A stretch of 64,000 nt of DNA from Gaeumannomyces sp. JS-464 (GCA_002197995.1 NGZR01000008.1:1178001-1242000); one strand, 5' to 3'; positions 32,583-43,345 are shown, numbered from the stretch's first letter. Notes: generated by a model from the letters alone, not told the origin. A program made the numbers and translations.

Positions 32583-34100
32583 GGTTGATCGGGGCAATGC
32601 CAGCCAATACAACATGGCCAATACCGCTTTAAGCAATATCAACAGTGCCCGTAACGCCGTAATAATCGATTCCGGCTCGTTTAAGCATCACTTCAACGAT
32701 CGCAAGTGGTTTACCTCGCTAAGGAAGCGCGAGGTCCCTTACAACGCTACCACGGCCAACGGCGGCGCCTAAGTTTCCATTAAAAAGGGCACCGTCGAAA
32801 TGCATTGGCGCAACAAGGCGGGCGTTACTACAATTACCCTACAAGCAATCTTCACGCCTAAGTCCCCCTTTAACCTTCTCAGCCTTGGCAAAATGCGCAA
32901 AGCAGGCCTAAAAAACGATTAAACCGATCACTTCGTAACGCCCGACGACAAGTGGTTGGGCAGCTACTAGATCAACAATAACGTACTAATTGCCAACGTT
33001 AACGTGCCCGCAAGCGCGCCCCCGGGCCCTATAGCCCTGGGCAACGCACCTAACGGAGGAAACCGACCGACGAAAGTTAACGCACCGACCACAACAAAAC
33101 GCCCGGTGCCTTACGTGATAATGCATCGGCGCCTGATGCATGCCAATAAAAAGGTGGTAATAACGGCCTACCGCGCTGCAAGCATTAAAATCAGCTACCT
33201 CGAGGCATTAAAGCATACCTGTAACGGCTGTTTGGAAAGCAAAGCGACTTAGATTATCGGCAATCGTTACTTCCACCGCACTACCCGCCTTTTAAGCCGT
33301 ATTTACATAAATACATTAACCATTTCGCCTACTTTATACGGCGGATACAACTACGCCGTCCATATTATTAACAAGGCAACTACTTTTGGCTGGGTAATTT
33401 TTGCAATCAGCAAAGCCAGCACGAAAAATCTTTACAAAGGTTTGTAACTGGATTAATTATATTAAACTCCAATCAGGCATTAAAATATAGGCAATCCATA
33501 CGGACGGTGGCACGAAGTTCAACCCGGAAAAGCTGAGGGCTTACTGCATTGCTCGAGGCAAAGCCTGCGAGATTAGCCCGGCGCGATGCCCGGAAATAAA
33601 CAGCATCGTTAAACGTGCCAACCGTATTATATTTAACGCGGCTCGCACCGAGATCAACGCTAACGGCCTGCACAAAAAGTACTAGGTGTATGCCTTGCAG
33701 GCAGCGAGGAGGGTGCTGAACTACACTCCAAATACAGCTTTTAGCGGCAAGGAAAGCCCGCACGAAGCGTGGGCAAAAGCAATCGGCCTTAACAAGGAGT
33801 ATTACCAACCACCAATCCGTACCCTCCGCACCTGGGGCGCGGTCGCCTAGGTGCTAATCAAAGACGGCAAACAGGCCAAAACTAACAAGATGGCCCCCAG
33901 GGCAACGAAGGGCCGGCTTATAGGCTGGGAAGGCCTCTATAACGAAATCCTGCTAGTCAAGCCGGACGGTACCGACAAGGTCTTCCGTTACCGTAACGCA
34001 CGATTAACAAAAGCGCTGGTAAGCGCCGGAAGTCGCCCTATAACTTTGTCAAAAAGGCGACCACCACTAACGAGGTTAACGAGGCCGTTATCGAGGACCT
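32583..34100 (+). pseudogene. Copia-A protease and integrase
   Basis: The protease is marked by AVIIDSGSFKHHFNDRKWF (catalytic D-S-G) near 32660. The integrase zinc-binding motif is HRRLMHANKK...CNGCLESK (about 33125-33240). The core region follows with KATTFGWVIFAISKAS, then frame changes from about 33430. Further integrase and linker sequence (TKGRLIGWEGL) is at 33850-34000. Stops again sit at former Trp codons. Confidence 0.8.
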
Positions 34101-35610
34101 TTACTTTACAATAGGTACTTGGGTTTACAATATTAGCCCAACTACCAATTCCACCGACAGCAACGATGGTAACACCGGTGCAACTGGCGATACTGCCGGC
34201 CCCGGAGGTGAGGACGATTTATCGCTTGCGGAGGATACCGGGGAGACCGGAGTGGAGGACGAGGAGCCTGCCGCTGCAAAGCCTAAAAAGCCCAAAAAGC
34301 CCGCCGGGCCGGGCATGCCAACACCCGAAGGAACTCCCGAGCTCGGCAACGAGGCGGTTACGGTGCCCGCAGCGCCCAAAAAGAGGATTTGCAAAAAGCG
34401 GCCGCCGCCCCCGAGTAACCGGCAATTAAGGGAGCGCCTAACGGCCCTTAAGCATTACGAAGTCCTAACACCAAAAACCTGCAGGAAGAGGGAGCCCGCG
34501 GAGGCATTTACAACGGCTCGCTTAAGCTTAAAAATATTAAAAAGGTGGCGGAAAAGGATCCGGTAACCCTGAGGGCGCCGGAAACGACGAAAGCTTCCAC
34601 AGCCTTAATACGAATATTAAAGCTGCCGAGGAAACTGCCCGAAAGACGGGTTTTGCATTCGTCAACGTTACGTACCCGGATAACGATATCGTTTTGCCCC
34701 AAAAAATCAGCGGCTTTAAAATCCCCAACCTCGCGCTCCTCGGCGTCGCCACGGCGCCGGGAACACCGTATATTCCGGCCTATTACTACGACGCGGTAAA
34801 GCACGAGGCCGAGTGCGAGCGATACTACAAGCCAGCAATACAAAAGCAAATTAACACGTTGCTCGGGAAAGGCACGTAGGTGCTAAAAAAATTGCCCCCG
34901 GGTGCTAAAGCACTGCCGGGCAAATGGATATACGTGCCCAAGCTAACGCCTGACGGCGCCTTCAGAGAGATCAAAGCGCGTTGGGTCGTTTGCGGCAATT
35001 ACGACGATACTCCGGGCGAGGACAAGGCTGCAACGTACGCGGCAGTCGCCCATGCAGCATCTACGAGGGTGTTTTTTGTGCTTGTGGCCGTTGACGACCT
35101 TGAGTGCCGCCAGTTCGACTTCGTGGCTGCCTATTTCGGCGCCATCGTACCTGACAACGTTATGGTATACGTACAGCAACCTCAGGGCATTCCGGTTGGG
35201 CAGAAAGGCTACTATTGCCGCTTGAAGAAGGCACTTTACGGCCTCCGCAAGTCGCCTTTGTGGTGGTATCAAACGATCACTCCGGAGCTCGAGGCACTTG
35301 GCTTTAGGCCGATTTACCAAGACGTCTGCCTTTACCGCAAAAAGGAGACGGGCGCCATGCTGTTGCTTTACGTGGACGATTTCCAGATTGCCGCTCGTAC
35401 GGTTACGGAAATTGTGAGGAGTTGGCCCGTGCGCCGGCGCCCTACTTCACCCACAAGAGCGTCACCCACTAGATAGTCACCTTTTACGAGGACCACAAAC
35501 AATACAGAGCTGTTTCCCTCTTTTGCAGGCGGCCCTGCGGCCGCCCTACACCTCCAACAGGTCATGAGCCCTCAATTCCCATAAGAATGAAACTACCTGC
35601 AATCCTTTTT

Positions 35611-35860
35611 GGCCGGTGGCCGCGTTAATTCTCGTTGTTTTGGCCGGTGGCCGCAATCACGTTCTGAAGGCCGGTGGCCGCACATCAACGTCTTCCGGTG
35701 GAAGACGTCTCCCGGTGGGAGACATCGCCCGGTGGGCATCACGTTCTAAAGGCCGGTGGCCGCACAATAACGTCTTCCGGTGGAAGACGTCTCCCGGTGG
35801 GAGATATCGCCCGGTGGGCATCACGTACTATTCACTTTACTGTCACCCGGTGGGCGACAA
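35611..35860 (+). repeat. Array of GGT-centred palindromes in the copia-B leader
   Basis: A run of short perfect inverted repeats, each with the spacer GGT: GGCC-GGT-GGCC (35611, 35642, 35669 and again near 35752), ACGTCTTCC-GGT-GGAAGACGT (35688-35708 and repeated about 80 bp later), GTCTCCC-GGT-GGGAGAC (35707-35723) and GCCC-GGT-GGGC (35727-35737 and later). As RNA each would form a hairpin with a GGU loop. A mutated version lies at 55994-56135. Confidence 0.85.
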
Positions 35861-35987
35861 CGGGCCGCTGCCCTACTTCCCTACTACTTTTTCCTGTGGG
35901 CCGCTGCCCTACTACCTTTGTCAATTTCTGCATAACAACAACAACAACAACAACGACGGCAGTCGCCTACTGCCTACCACCGCCCGA

Positions 35988-36896
35988 AATGTCCTCTACC
36001 TACAAAGAGGCAACTGTCAAGATACCTGCCTTGCAGGGGCCCTCCAACTTGGAGGCGTGAAAGCGCGCCATTGAGGTGCATCTGATCGCGAGCGGCGCCG
36101 ACGATCACATTGGCGACAACCCGCCTTTTCAACCCGACGATCCGGCCGCCCTTAAAGCCTGGAAGGCTGAGAGGGTCCTCGCCTGGTACTTTATCAAGCA
36201 GTTAATCACGGAGGTTACTAACGAGCTTGAGCGATAAGGCTGGAGCTCCAAAGCCGACGATTCCGCCCGCGACCCTAGGGCTCTTTGGCTCGCCGTCACC
36301 ACCAAAATTGGCCAGAGTACCGACGCCCAACTCGATGGCTTAATGGAGGAGTTTGTCAGCCTCGAGGTATCCAAGTACAACGACGTTAAAAAATACGCCA
36401 ACCGTTGGCTCGAGCTTAAAAGACAGATGGAGGAAGCCGGCGTTGTGATTCCGGACCGTTTTCTCGTCAGTCACCTTGTTAAGGGTCTCCGAAAGCATTA
36501 TCCAGTCGCCGTTACCGTCGCCTTGAGCGCCCATCCAGTGCCCGCCGGCCGCACCCCGATCCAAATCATCCAAGCCGTTATCGAAAACGTGACTACTCTC
36601 GAGCCGACCGACCTCTCCCTAGCCAATACCAACGCACCCACCGCTTGCATTGAGAGGAACTGTTCAGTGGTTTTTCGCTTACCTTACCACGACCGGTGCG
36701 GCAAGCACCATACAAAAGGCGACGACGGGTGCTGGCTACTGCACCCTGAGCTGGAGGAGGAATACTACAAGCAGAAGCAGCAGGCCGCTGCACAGGCTAC
36801 AGGAACAGGAAGGGCTGGAGGAGCTAACCCCCGGGCCGTTGATTATATTGCTGCAGTGCCTGTTGACCGCGGCAGCGCTGGACAGTATGCCATGTA
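35988..36896 (+). pseudogene. Copia-B gag, copy 1
   Basis: It starts MSSTYKEATVKIPALQGPSN and resembles copia-A gag. Two stops (TGA at 36058, TAA at 36235) sit early. From 36343 the frame is open for 184 codons: WLELKRQMEEAGVVIPDRF, then a knuckle-like region RNCSVVFRLPYHDRCGKHH and DDGCWLLHPELEEEYY, ending VDRGSAGQYAM. It stops before any protease motif. Confidence 0.85.
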
Positions 36897-38174
36897 ATCG
36901 AAAAACCCCACCACGGATATTAGGCTGTGGGCAGGAGTTGCCGATTAAAGATAGCTTTACTTTTGTGACGCTTTCGTGGTTGTAGGGGGGTGTGAGGAGT
37001 TGGCCCGTGCGCCGGCGCCCTACTTCACCCACAAGAGCGTCACCCACTAGATAGTCACCTTTTACGAGGACCACAAACAATACAGAGCTGTTTCCCTCTT
37101 TTGCAGGCGGCCCTGCGGCCGCCCTACACCTCCAACAGAAATTGAAGCCATCGCTAACGAGGTGGGTAGCCGGTTCGAGATAACCGCCCTGGGTAACGCA
37201 AAGACGTTCCTCGGCATGCAGGTTGTGAGGGATCGCCAGCGGAGGACTGTGAGCCTCTACCAACGCGACTATATCAACAAGATCATCACCAAATACGGAC
37301 GGGAGGACCTTAAGGCAGTGAAGACGCCCTGGCCCTCTGGCTTTGTGATGCCGATCACCTGGGACCCTCTCCCGCACGAGGAGGTTTTGCGCTACCAGTC
37401 GGAGATAGCGAGTATTGGCTACCTCGCTGGCATTACTCGCCCTGATATCACGTATACCGTAAGGAGGTTGCAGGAGGTCAACGCCAATCCCGGCAACGAA
37501 CATTTGGCATTGCTGAAGCACCTTTGGCGCTACATTAATGGCACCAAGGGGCTCGCGCTCACCTTTGGCGGGCCTACCTACAGTGCCGAGGCGATGGGCC
37601 TAAAGGCCTACGGAGACGCCTCGTTCGCCAACTGCCTCCGTACGAGGGCATCTACAGGCGGCGTAATCGTCATGCTAGCGGGTGGTCCTATCTACTGGCA
37701 ATTAAAGAAGCAGACTTTTGTAACGACGTCGACGACGGAGGCGGAGTTCGTCAACCTCCTGCCAACGGGCCGGGCCTTGCTTTGGATTAAGGGCATTCTA
37801 AAGGAGATTGGATACCCTTAGCGAGAGACTCTCGTGGTGCATACGGACAGCGCCAACGCCCAAGCGACGGTGCTGAACCCGTTGGAATTAGCCCGCACCC
37901 GCATGATCGACCTCCGCTACAAGTGGGTGATCGATGCTGTAAAGCGTCAACTCTTCACCCTCAAGCTCGTTGGCACGGCCAATATGAAGGCGGACGGTCT
38001 TACGAAGGGCCTGACGGCGGAGGGACAGGCGAGGTTTGTTGTTCAGCTGGGAATGCAGCAAATGCCGCAGTAGACGGCTTACAGGAGAACCAGGGAAACA
38101 CCACGGATCTGGAGGATTACTACGTAGATGCGGGCTCGTGATGCCATCAGGGCCGTTGCATGGCCTACGGGGGG

Positions 38175-38344
38175 TGTCAGAGGTGGCCTGGAGTTACGTG
38201 GGTGGCAACTGGTGCCCCACAGCTCTAGGCCTATGCACTGGCCCTAGTGTTTTGGCCTGCGCGCGCCCTAGCCCGCGATCCAGTAGGGTAGCCCAACAAC
38301 AATAACAAATCACTTCGGGTGCCTGTCGTCGCGCACCTCCATCA
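38175..38344 (+). repeat. Copia-A 3' LTR
   Basis: 170 bp, preceded by a short G-rich tract (38168-38174) that would act as the polypurine tract, and followed by the AAGGG duplication. Confidence 0.95.
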
Positions 38345-38683
38345 AAGGGTGGTTAATCTGGTAATGCGTGGAGGTTGGAGCAACGAATGTCGAAAATGGC
38401 GCGCGCGAGGCGCGCCCTGGGCTGTGAGGGGTGCAGGCCTTCCCATCAGCTGGCAGCAGGCACCCCGAACCTTTGCCAGCCTACTTTTTCTGCACGTCTA
38501 GCCCAGTTGCGTCGTCGTCGTTGAAAGGACGCCGGCGAACGCGGGCAAAACAGAGCCAATTGGCTTGTTAAAGCCCACATAGCGTTTCCGACTCATTTTG
38601 GTGGACTAGTACCAAAAATGGCCGTGTTCCTTAGCGGCACCCTAACAGCGGGTCCGACAGGAAAATTTTTCCGGGGAAGGTGA

Positions 38684-38698
38684 AAGTCGGATTTGGAG
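38684..38698. repeat. 15-bp target-site duplication, copy 3 of 3
   Basis: AAGTCGGATTTGGAG closes the double insertion. Repeat P resumes immediately after it. Confidence 0.9.
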
Positions 38699-38803
38699 GC
38701 CCAACGCGGAGATGAGTTTGGTGGCCTTGGGTCGATGTAGCTATAGAAACTTCTAGATACAAGCAGAGTCTGGTAGACTTGGAAAGAGAGGAAGAGAATC
38801 TTC

Positions 38804-40444
38804 CTACAATTGCTCTTCTGCCGTATATTGTAGCATTCTTCTAGGACATGGCCTTAGAAAGATCTCCTTCTGTTTCCAACAGTCGTCAATGCTAATAGCG
38901 CCACATGAATTCCAGGGAGAAACGGGGTTTTCTGGGTGGCGATTAAGGTTTTCAAGCCTTTCTTTAAGAACTTCTTTGCCAACTGTCCACTCCTCAGCAC
39001 TCTCCTCCCCATTTTCCTTTTGATGTGTAACTTTTATAACTCGCTCATTCGAGTTTAAACCGGTCTCCTTACCACTTTGATAATCAATTGGTTGTTTGCT
39101 AGAGGCAGCAGTATAACATGTCACCCCTGTTTCCCCATCGCTAGATCATCCTTGAGGTTTGGTACTTTCAACTGCCACTTTTCGATGTCATCGTTGGGAG
39201 ACGCGTGGAAAGAGATAAATTGAAACCATCGAACTAAAACACTTGTTACAACTTTTGTGTCACGATTGCAATTAATTATTTCGTTTAATTGTGTTATGTA
39301 AAGATATCTCTTATCGTACTCATGTTCATGTAATCGCGGGGTACCACATCTGCGTTTAGTTTCTGTCACATTTTTATATACAACCCTGATAGGCTGGCTG
39401 TAATCTGCATCTCTGGCCCGAGATAATTCTTCTGGTGGAGATTTTGTTTTAATCTTGTCAATCCTCTGAGAGGTAAAACCCAGTCTCTCAGCAAACACTG
39501 CAAATTGGCAAAGTTTAAATTTATCCACTGCCGGCATGGGCTTAGCAAGTAGCGGCTTTTTCATCCGCCTTCGTTTTGGAGGTAGAGCGAGATACTCTCG
39601 GCTTGCGTAAAGCCATATTTCCCGCTGAGCGGCAGCGAACTCCGCGAGGAAATCCTCGGCTTTCCTCTTCAGTCCTTCAACATCAGGACGAAACGCTTCT
39701 AATAACGCTTCATACACTGTAAGCCCTGATGTATCAACCAAATATTTTATACATCGAGCACATGCATCTAGATGCTTCACATCTTCAAAGAAAGTGTAGA
39801 GGGAAGGTATAACGCTTTCCGTGATGCAAAGGTTTTGGAATACTAGTTCCCGTTGCTGAGTGTTTAGTTGAGGGAATATTTCTCCCGCTTGTAGAAGTTC
39901 TCTGCAATAGGTTGCATCAGATATAGAACATTTAGGCGATTTACCTTCCAAAGCTTGAACAGCTTTCTTGTTAAAATGATGGAACATATCGTGGTCTGCG
40001 GAAAATATTTGAGAATATATTAATTCTATTCTTTTCAAATAATTGCAAATTTCCTATGTGAAAGTATCACGTTAGAATTTGAAGGTTAAACAGGTTTAGT
40101 GGGCTTACCTCGGGACATTTCGTATTTAGAACGGTATGAATGGTGCTAAGTCGCATTCCACTCCAAAGGCCCGGGAATTTAAGTAGCGCTTTAAGTCCCT
40201 TTCGTACCTTTGAGTCTTCCAATCTTTTCAGCCTGTCTTTAGCCGATTTCAAATTTAATTCACCAAGTCGTGGATGGTCGGATCTCCACCCATTTTTTTC
40301 GTTATCTTCTAAAATATCGCGGACAATTTCTCCTGCGTTTAACCAGACATGGGCAAGTTTAAAAATGTTGACAAAGCTAGTGCAGCTTAACTGCGTTTGA
40401 TATTTATGGAGGTAGGGCTGATTAAATCTATGTCCAGCGTTAAT
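38804..40444 (-). pseudogene. DUF3723-family protein, single frameshift
   Basis: Exon 1 (about 40110-40435) reads GHRFNQPYLHKYQTQLSC, FVNIFKLAHVWLNAGEIV, GLKALLKFPGLWSGMRLSTI and ends KCPE. A 55-nt intron (40055-40109; GTAAGC donor, CTAAC branch, CATAG acceptor) leads to exon 2 with EICNYLKRIELIYSQIFS, DHDMFHHFNKKAVQALEGKS and SVIPSLYTFFEDVKHLDAC. A one-base frame change near 39135 shifts the last 100 residues (CYTAASSKQPIDYQSGKE, VSPWNSCGAISIDDCW) into another frame, ending at 38804. The sequence is recognisable as the fungal DUF3723 family, whose function is unknown but which is common in Starship cargo. The 5' end is not resolved. Confidence 0.8.
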
Positions 40445-40859
40445 AACGCTAGCGTCACTTTTCTGCAGCGTTAGCTTTTACCGTTATGGTTATCATGGTT
40501 GTGACGGACTCTTATATAACCTTGGTAACTTTTAAGTAATTGGGCCTTTCTACTTTCCAAACTTATAACAACATTTTCATATCCAAAACTGATTAATCCT
40601 TGAATTGCGACCATCATTGTCCTACGACTGCAACTAACGTTTCTCTGTTATCCAGAAGAGGGCACAACTATTCTGCTGGAATCGGCGAATTAAAAGGGAA
40701 GTGTATATTGATACTGAATGTGATGGTAGTTGGTAGAAGGAACATCTGATATCTTTGTCAGTGCTCTGCAGCTAAAATGCTCATGCCTCCTAGCTGCTTT
40801 TGCCCAACATCACAGCGAAGCATCCGGAAAACAAATATCGTTTAGGAATTGAAATTCTT
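40445..40859. other. No gene; upstream of the DUF3723 gene
   Basis: A/T-rich, with a minus-strand TATA-like TTATATAAGAG at about 40510. Nothing else supported. Confidence 0.3.
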
Positions 40860-41260
40860 TGGTATAATGTTTCCCGATGCATCGGCCACGGCGCAAGGGA
40901 CAAACGTCTTTACATGTTAGCAGTAGTAAAACTTGTTGGCGACAGTGATAACTTTTGCAAATAAATGCCAAATGGCCAAGGGGGCAGGTGTGACGAGGTT
41001 CGGCACTAGGAGCCTCCACCCACCTAGACCAAAAGTCGACTAAGACAAAGCTGGCACTTTGTCTCAATTGGAGGCTCATACCCTTTGTGAGGCAAGCTGC
41101 ACGCAGGCACGCCACGCCGTAACAGCAGGCAAATGAGCGTTATGTCTTGAAAGGTCATTTCAAGCGATTTAAGCGCCGCTTTTAGCCCAAACTCTATCGA
41201 GAAGTCTAAGTCGCGCATCCTTCCGGCTTGTCAGTAATCATTCTTCCCAATTGGCGGGAC
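40860..41260. repeat. Diverged repeat S, interrupted by LTR-E
   Basis: Its parts match 43680-43930 at moderate identity, for example CATCGGCCACGGCGCAAGGG against CATCGGCCAGACTGCAAGGG. A minus-strand frame around 41140-41218 (GLKAALKSLEMTFQD) is conserved in kind between the copies, so the repeat may derive from an old gene. No family recognised. Confidence 0.45.
40989..41124 (-). repeat. Solo LTR-E variant, 136 bp
   Basis: Plus-strand ends TGTGACGAGGTTCGG and CACGCCGTAACA. Duplications GCAGG lie at 40984-40988 and 41125-41129. The 43.8-kb copy of repeat S shows the uninterrupted site. Confidence 0.9.
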
Positions 41261-41370
41261 AAATCCTCACAAATTGTGCTTTAAGGGATGATAAAGCCGT
41301 TTTCATGGCAGTTGATCTTGTTATGGCAACATAACTTGTTCAAATATTTATTGCGAAAATATCATCCAAA

Positions 41371-42060
41371 GTGTTACAATCAGGGGTTCTGCTCCTAAGG
41401 TAGGGCGCCTGAGGGGTGGACTGGACAGTAAACCGGTGATCGCTGTTACGGCCAGCGTCGAGGACGGAAACTTGGTTGATTGGCGCTACGAACGAAGATT
41501 TTAATCTGAGGAGGAAGCGGGGAAAAAAGCAGCTCCGGTGCTCGGCGAGCATTCGACGCGTCTTAATGACCGCTGAACTTGTGGGTCTTGGCCTGCGGGT
41601 CCAGGATCCACATTTAAGTCTGTGGATCTTGACCCAGATCGTCACAATCGCTTCAGTGGACTGGGGTGCTAGAAGACAACTTCTAATTGCTTGCTTTAAG
41701 GAATACTTCCAAGCTAGGGGCTGTTGGACACTATTGCGGGTTTTGGTTTTTTCGATACTATTTTTAAAAACCGCTCAAAAACCGAAGTTTTTATGCGAAT
41801 TTCGAACTAACATAAATTGTCCAAAATGTTGGTAGGAGTAGGTACTCCTGTAGGCACGGAGATCTGCAAAGGTGATGAACAACGATCTATAGATCTGAGG
41901 AATCGTCTTTTGTATTGTGCATGAAGATGGAAAGATCTATCTGCCAGAGAGGGAGCAAGAGGGAAGCTATATATACAGGTTTTAGAAATGGCCAAGGCCG
42001 TTCCCCTGCTGCCCAACCTCGCGGGTCCACCAGCCCTTAGATCTCGTGATCTTTGATCAC
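41371..42060. repeat. Fragments of LTR-F and LTR-M
   Basis: 41371-41460 matches the start of the LTR at 61121 (TGTTACAATCA..., CTCCTAAGGTAGGGCGCCT). 41725-41825 resembles the ends of Harbinger-like elements (GGTTTTGGTTTTTTCGATAC). 41827-42060 is a diverged minus-orientation LTR-M (TGTTGGTAGGAGTAGG). Boundaries and duplications are not clear. Confidence 0.55.
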
Positions 42061-42166
42061 GGGATCAGAGGGTCCGCTCCTCTCTGTGCCTTACAGATTG
42101 CCTGCGACGGTCAACGCGATCCAACACAAAACCTAATAAAAATAAAAATAAAAATAATTAAAAGTA

Positions 42167-42596
42167 ACGTGGTTCACAAGTGAGTGGGATACTTTAAAAT
42201 CCATACTAAACGACGTTTTCGACACCCTTGTTAAATCGACCAATTTTTAATAAAATTGCGTGAAAATTTAAACAGTTATAGTTAACTAAATAGCTGATTT
42301 TATAGTAAATTAGTGCGATTTTTATTGGCGCTAACCCTAACATAGTAATCGGCTAAATTTCCCCATACGAAATTTAATATGAGGAAATTTAACAGGCTAC
42401 CCCACTATGAATAGCGATCGTAAAAATCCCAGTAATTTATTATAAAATCAGCTATTTAGTTAACTATGACTGTTTAAATTTTCACGCAATTTTATTAAAA
42501 ATTGGTCGATTTAACAAGGGTGTCGAAAACGTCGTTTAGTATGGGATTTTGATGTGTCCCACTCACTTGTTTGTCCCACTCACTTGTGAACCACGT
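42167..42596. mobile_element. Palindromic MITE with TA duplication, 430 bp
   Basis: ACGTGGTTCACAAGTGAGTG at the left is mirrored at the right, and the arms extend inward nearly 200 bases (TTTAATAAAATTGCGTG and its complement). TA flanks are at 42165-42166 and 42597-42598. A broken end of the same family lies at about 46096-46190. This is a different family from the AGTCAAGACC MITEs. Confidence 0.82.
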
Positions 42597-42969
42597 TACC
42601 TTTTTTGGTAAAACGTCTTTATTGTCACGGCACCCAGGGGTCACGTGGCTAGGGCCTGTGCACAGGCCCTCCAGGCTCTACTATATAGCAATTCTCTCCT
42701 AGGCCCGGCCTCCGGCCTGGGACCTACCCTGAATATCATCTTTCTGCTCCCTCAATTTGACTGCCCTACGTGCTTTGACAGTGCCGGACCTAAACGAGGC
42801 CTTCGTGCGGATTGGAAAGATTGGGCGTGCACAACAAGAAGATGGCGATTTGCCATTTAATCGAGAAGAATCTTCCGCATCTGGCGATTCGGACGATATA
42901 TCCGATTGTATTGTAGTTGGCTAGGAAAGATCATAATTGCGGAATGAAATTGGCGTGTTGGATGCAGGC
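42597..42969. other. No gene; possible LTR-like sequence
   Basis: TGTCACGGCACCCAGG at 42625 and a CTATATAGC box at about 42680 resemble LTR promoters in this window, but no matching end or target duplication was found. Confidence 0.25.
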
Positions 42970-43024
42970 GTGGAAAATTGGGGTGCCCGGAAGTAGGGGA
43001 TGCCGCAAAACAGGGGTCTTAACT
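42970..43024. mobile_element. Right-end remnant of AGTCAAGACC-type MITE
   Basis: GGGGTGCCCGGAAGT...CAGGGGTCTTAACT followed by TA matches the right arm of the MITE at 6930-7745. The left arm is missing. Confidence 0.7.
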
Positions 43025-43072
43025 TATTGAGTGTGCTTATTAATACTAGGAGGGGCGGCCAACATCCGGTTC

Positions 43073-43219
43073 TATTGGAGGTGTAGGGCGGCCCCAGGGC
43101 CGCCTGCAAAAGAGGGAAATAGCTCTGTATTGTCTATGTTCTTAGAGAGAGGTGACAATCTGGTGGGTGACGCTCTCGTGGGTGAAGTAGGGCACCGGCG
43201 CACGGGCCAACTCCTCACA
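43073..43219 (-). repeat. Solo LTR-B (copia-B type), 147 bp
   Basis: It is the reverse complement of the copia-B LTR, with duplications GGTTC at 43068-43072 and 43220-43224. The first T-A of the plus-strand end has replaced T-G. Confidence 0.92.
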
Positions 43220-43345
43220 GGTTCCCTTACATACCTACCGACATCGATCCCGCGGGTTTTCCGCCCAGGGGGTTCCGGTGCCGCGAGTGAGTTTCCGAAA
43301 AACTATTTTGTATGGGGAATTCCAAAAATCGACCCACGGCCACCA

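Larger units (their letters stand above)
35413..37137 (+). mobile_element. Copia-B, gag-only non-autonomous copia (1.73 kb)
   Basis: 147-bp LTRs at 35413-35559 and 36991-37137 (TGTGAGGAGTTGG...CACCTCCAACA) with duplications GAAAT at 35408-35412 and 37138-37142. The inside holds a primer-binding site, a structured leader, a gag gene and a GTAGGGGGG purine tract before the 3' LTR, with no protease, integrase or RT. Another copy is at 55796-57424 and a solo LTR at 43073-43219. Confidence 0.95.
34690..38073 (+). pseudogene. Copia-A reverse transcriptase and RNase H, split by copia-B
   Basis: RT starts before 34880 (ARWVVCGNYDD, FDFVAAYFGA, KKALYGLRKSPLWW, catalytic LLYVDDFQIA), is interrupted at 35412, and resumes at 37138 (FEITALGNAKTFLGMQVVR, SIGYLAGITRPDITY). 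RNase H follows (LKAYGDASFANC, TTSTTEAEFVNLL, VHTDSANAQA, ending VQLGMQQMPQ). Removing 1,730 bp (copia-B plus one TSD) puts both halves in the same frame. One TAG precedes the RT frame (34877) and one interrupts RNase H (37819). Confidence 0.92.
31215..38344 (+). mobile_element. Copia-A, full-length Ty1/copia retrotransposon (7.13 kb), RIP-like decay
   Basis: Two 170-bp LTRs (31215-31384 and 38175-38344) with TG...CA ends are flanked by AAGGG duplications at 31210-31214 and 38345-38349. The order gag, protease, integrase, RT, RNase H is the copia order. It contains a 1,725-bp copia-B insertion. Element Q at 54.4 kb provides the empty target site (AAAGGGCGGTTAGCC). Confidence 0.96.
30470..38683 (-). 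mobile_element. LINE-like non-autonomous element Q, copy 1 (with copia-A inside)
   Basis: The left end is a GA repeat tail followed by the same 3' untranslated region as the LINE (about 30486-30670). The rest shares no LINE coding sequence. Without the copia element it is about 1.08 kb. A second copy spans 49628-54750. The left half (30470-31214) matches 53848-54415 and the right half (38345-38683) matches 54410-54750. It looks like a non-autonomous partner that borrows the LINE 3' end. No coding frame recognised. Confidence 0.75.

Noticed and set aside
31215..38344. Treating the 170-bp repeat as a MITE
   Set aside because: It has TG...CA ends, makes 5-bp duplications and stands at both ends of a copia element, so it is an LTR. 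The end similarity (GAGGTG) is short.
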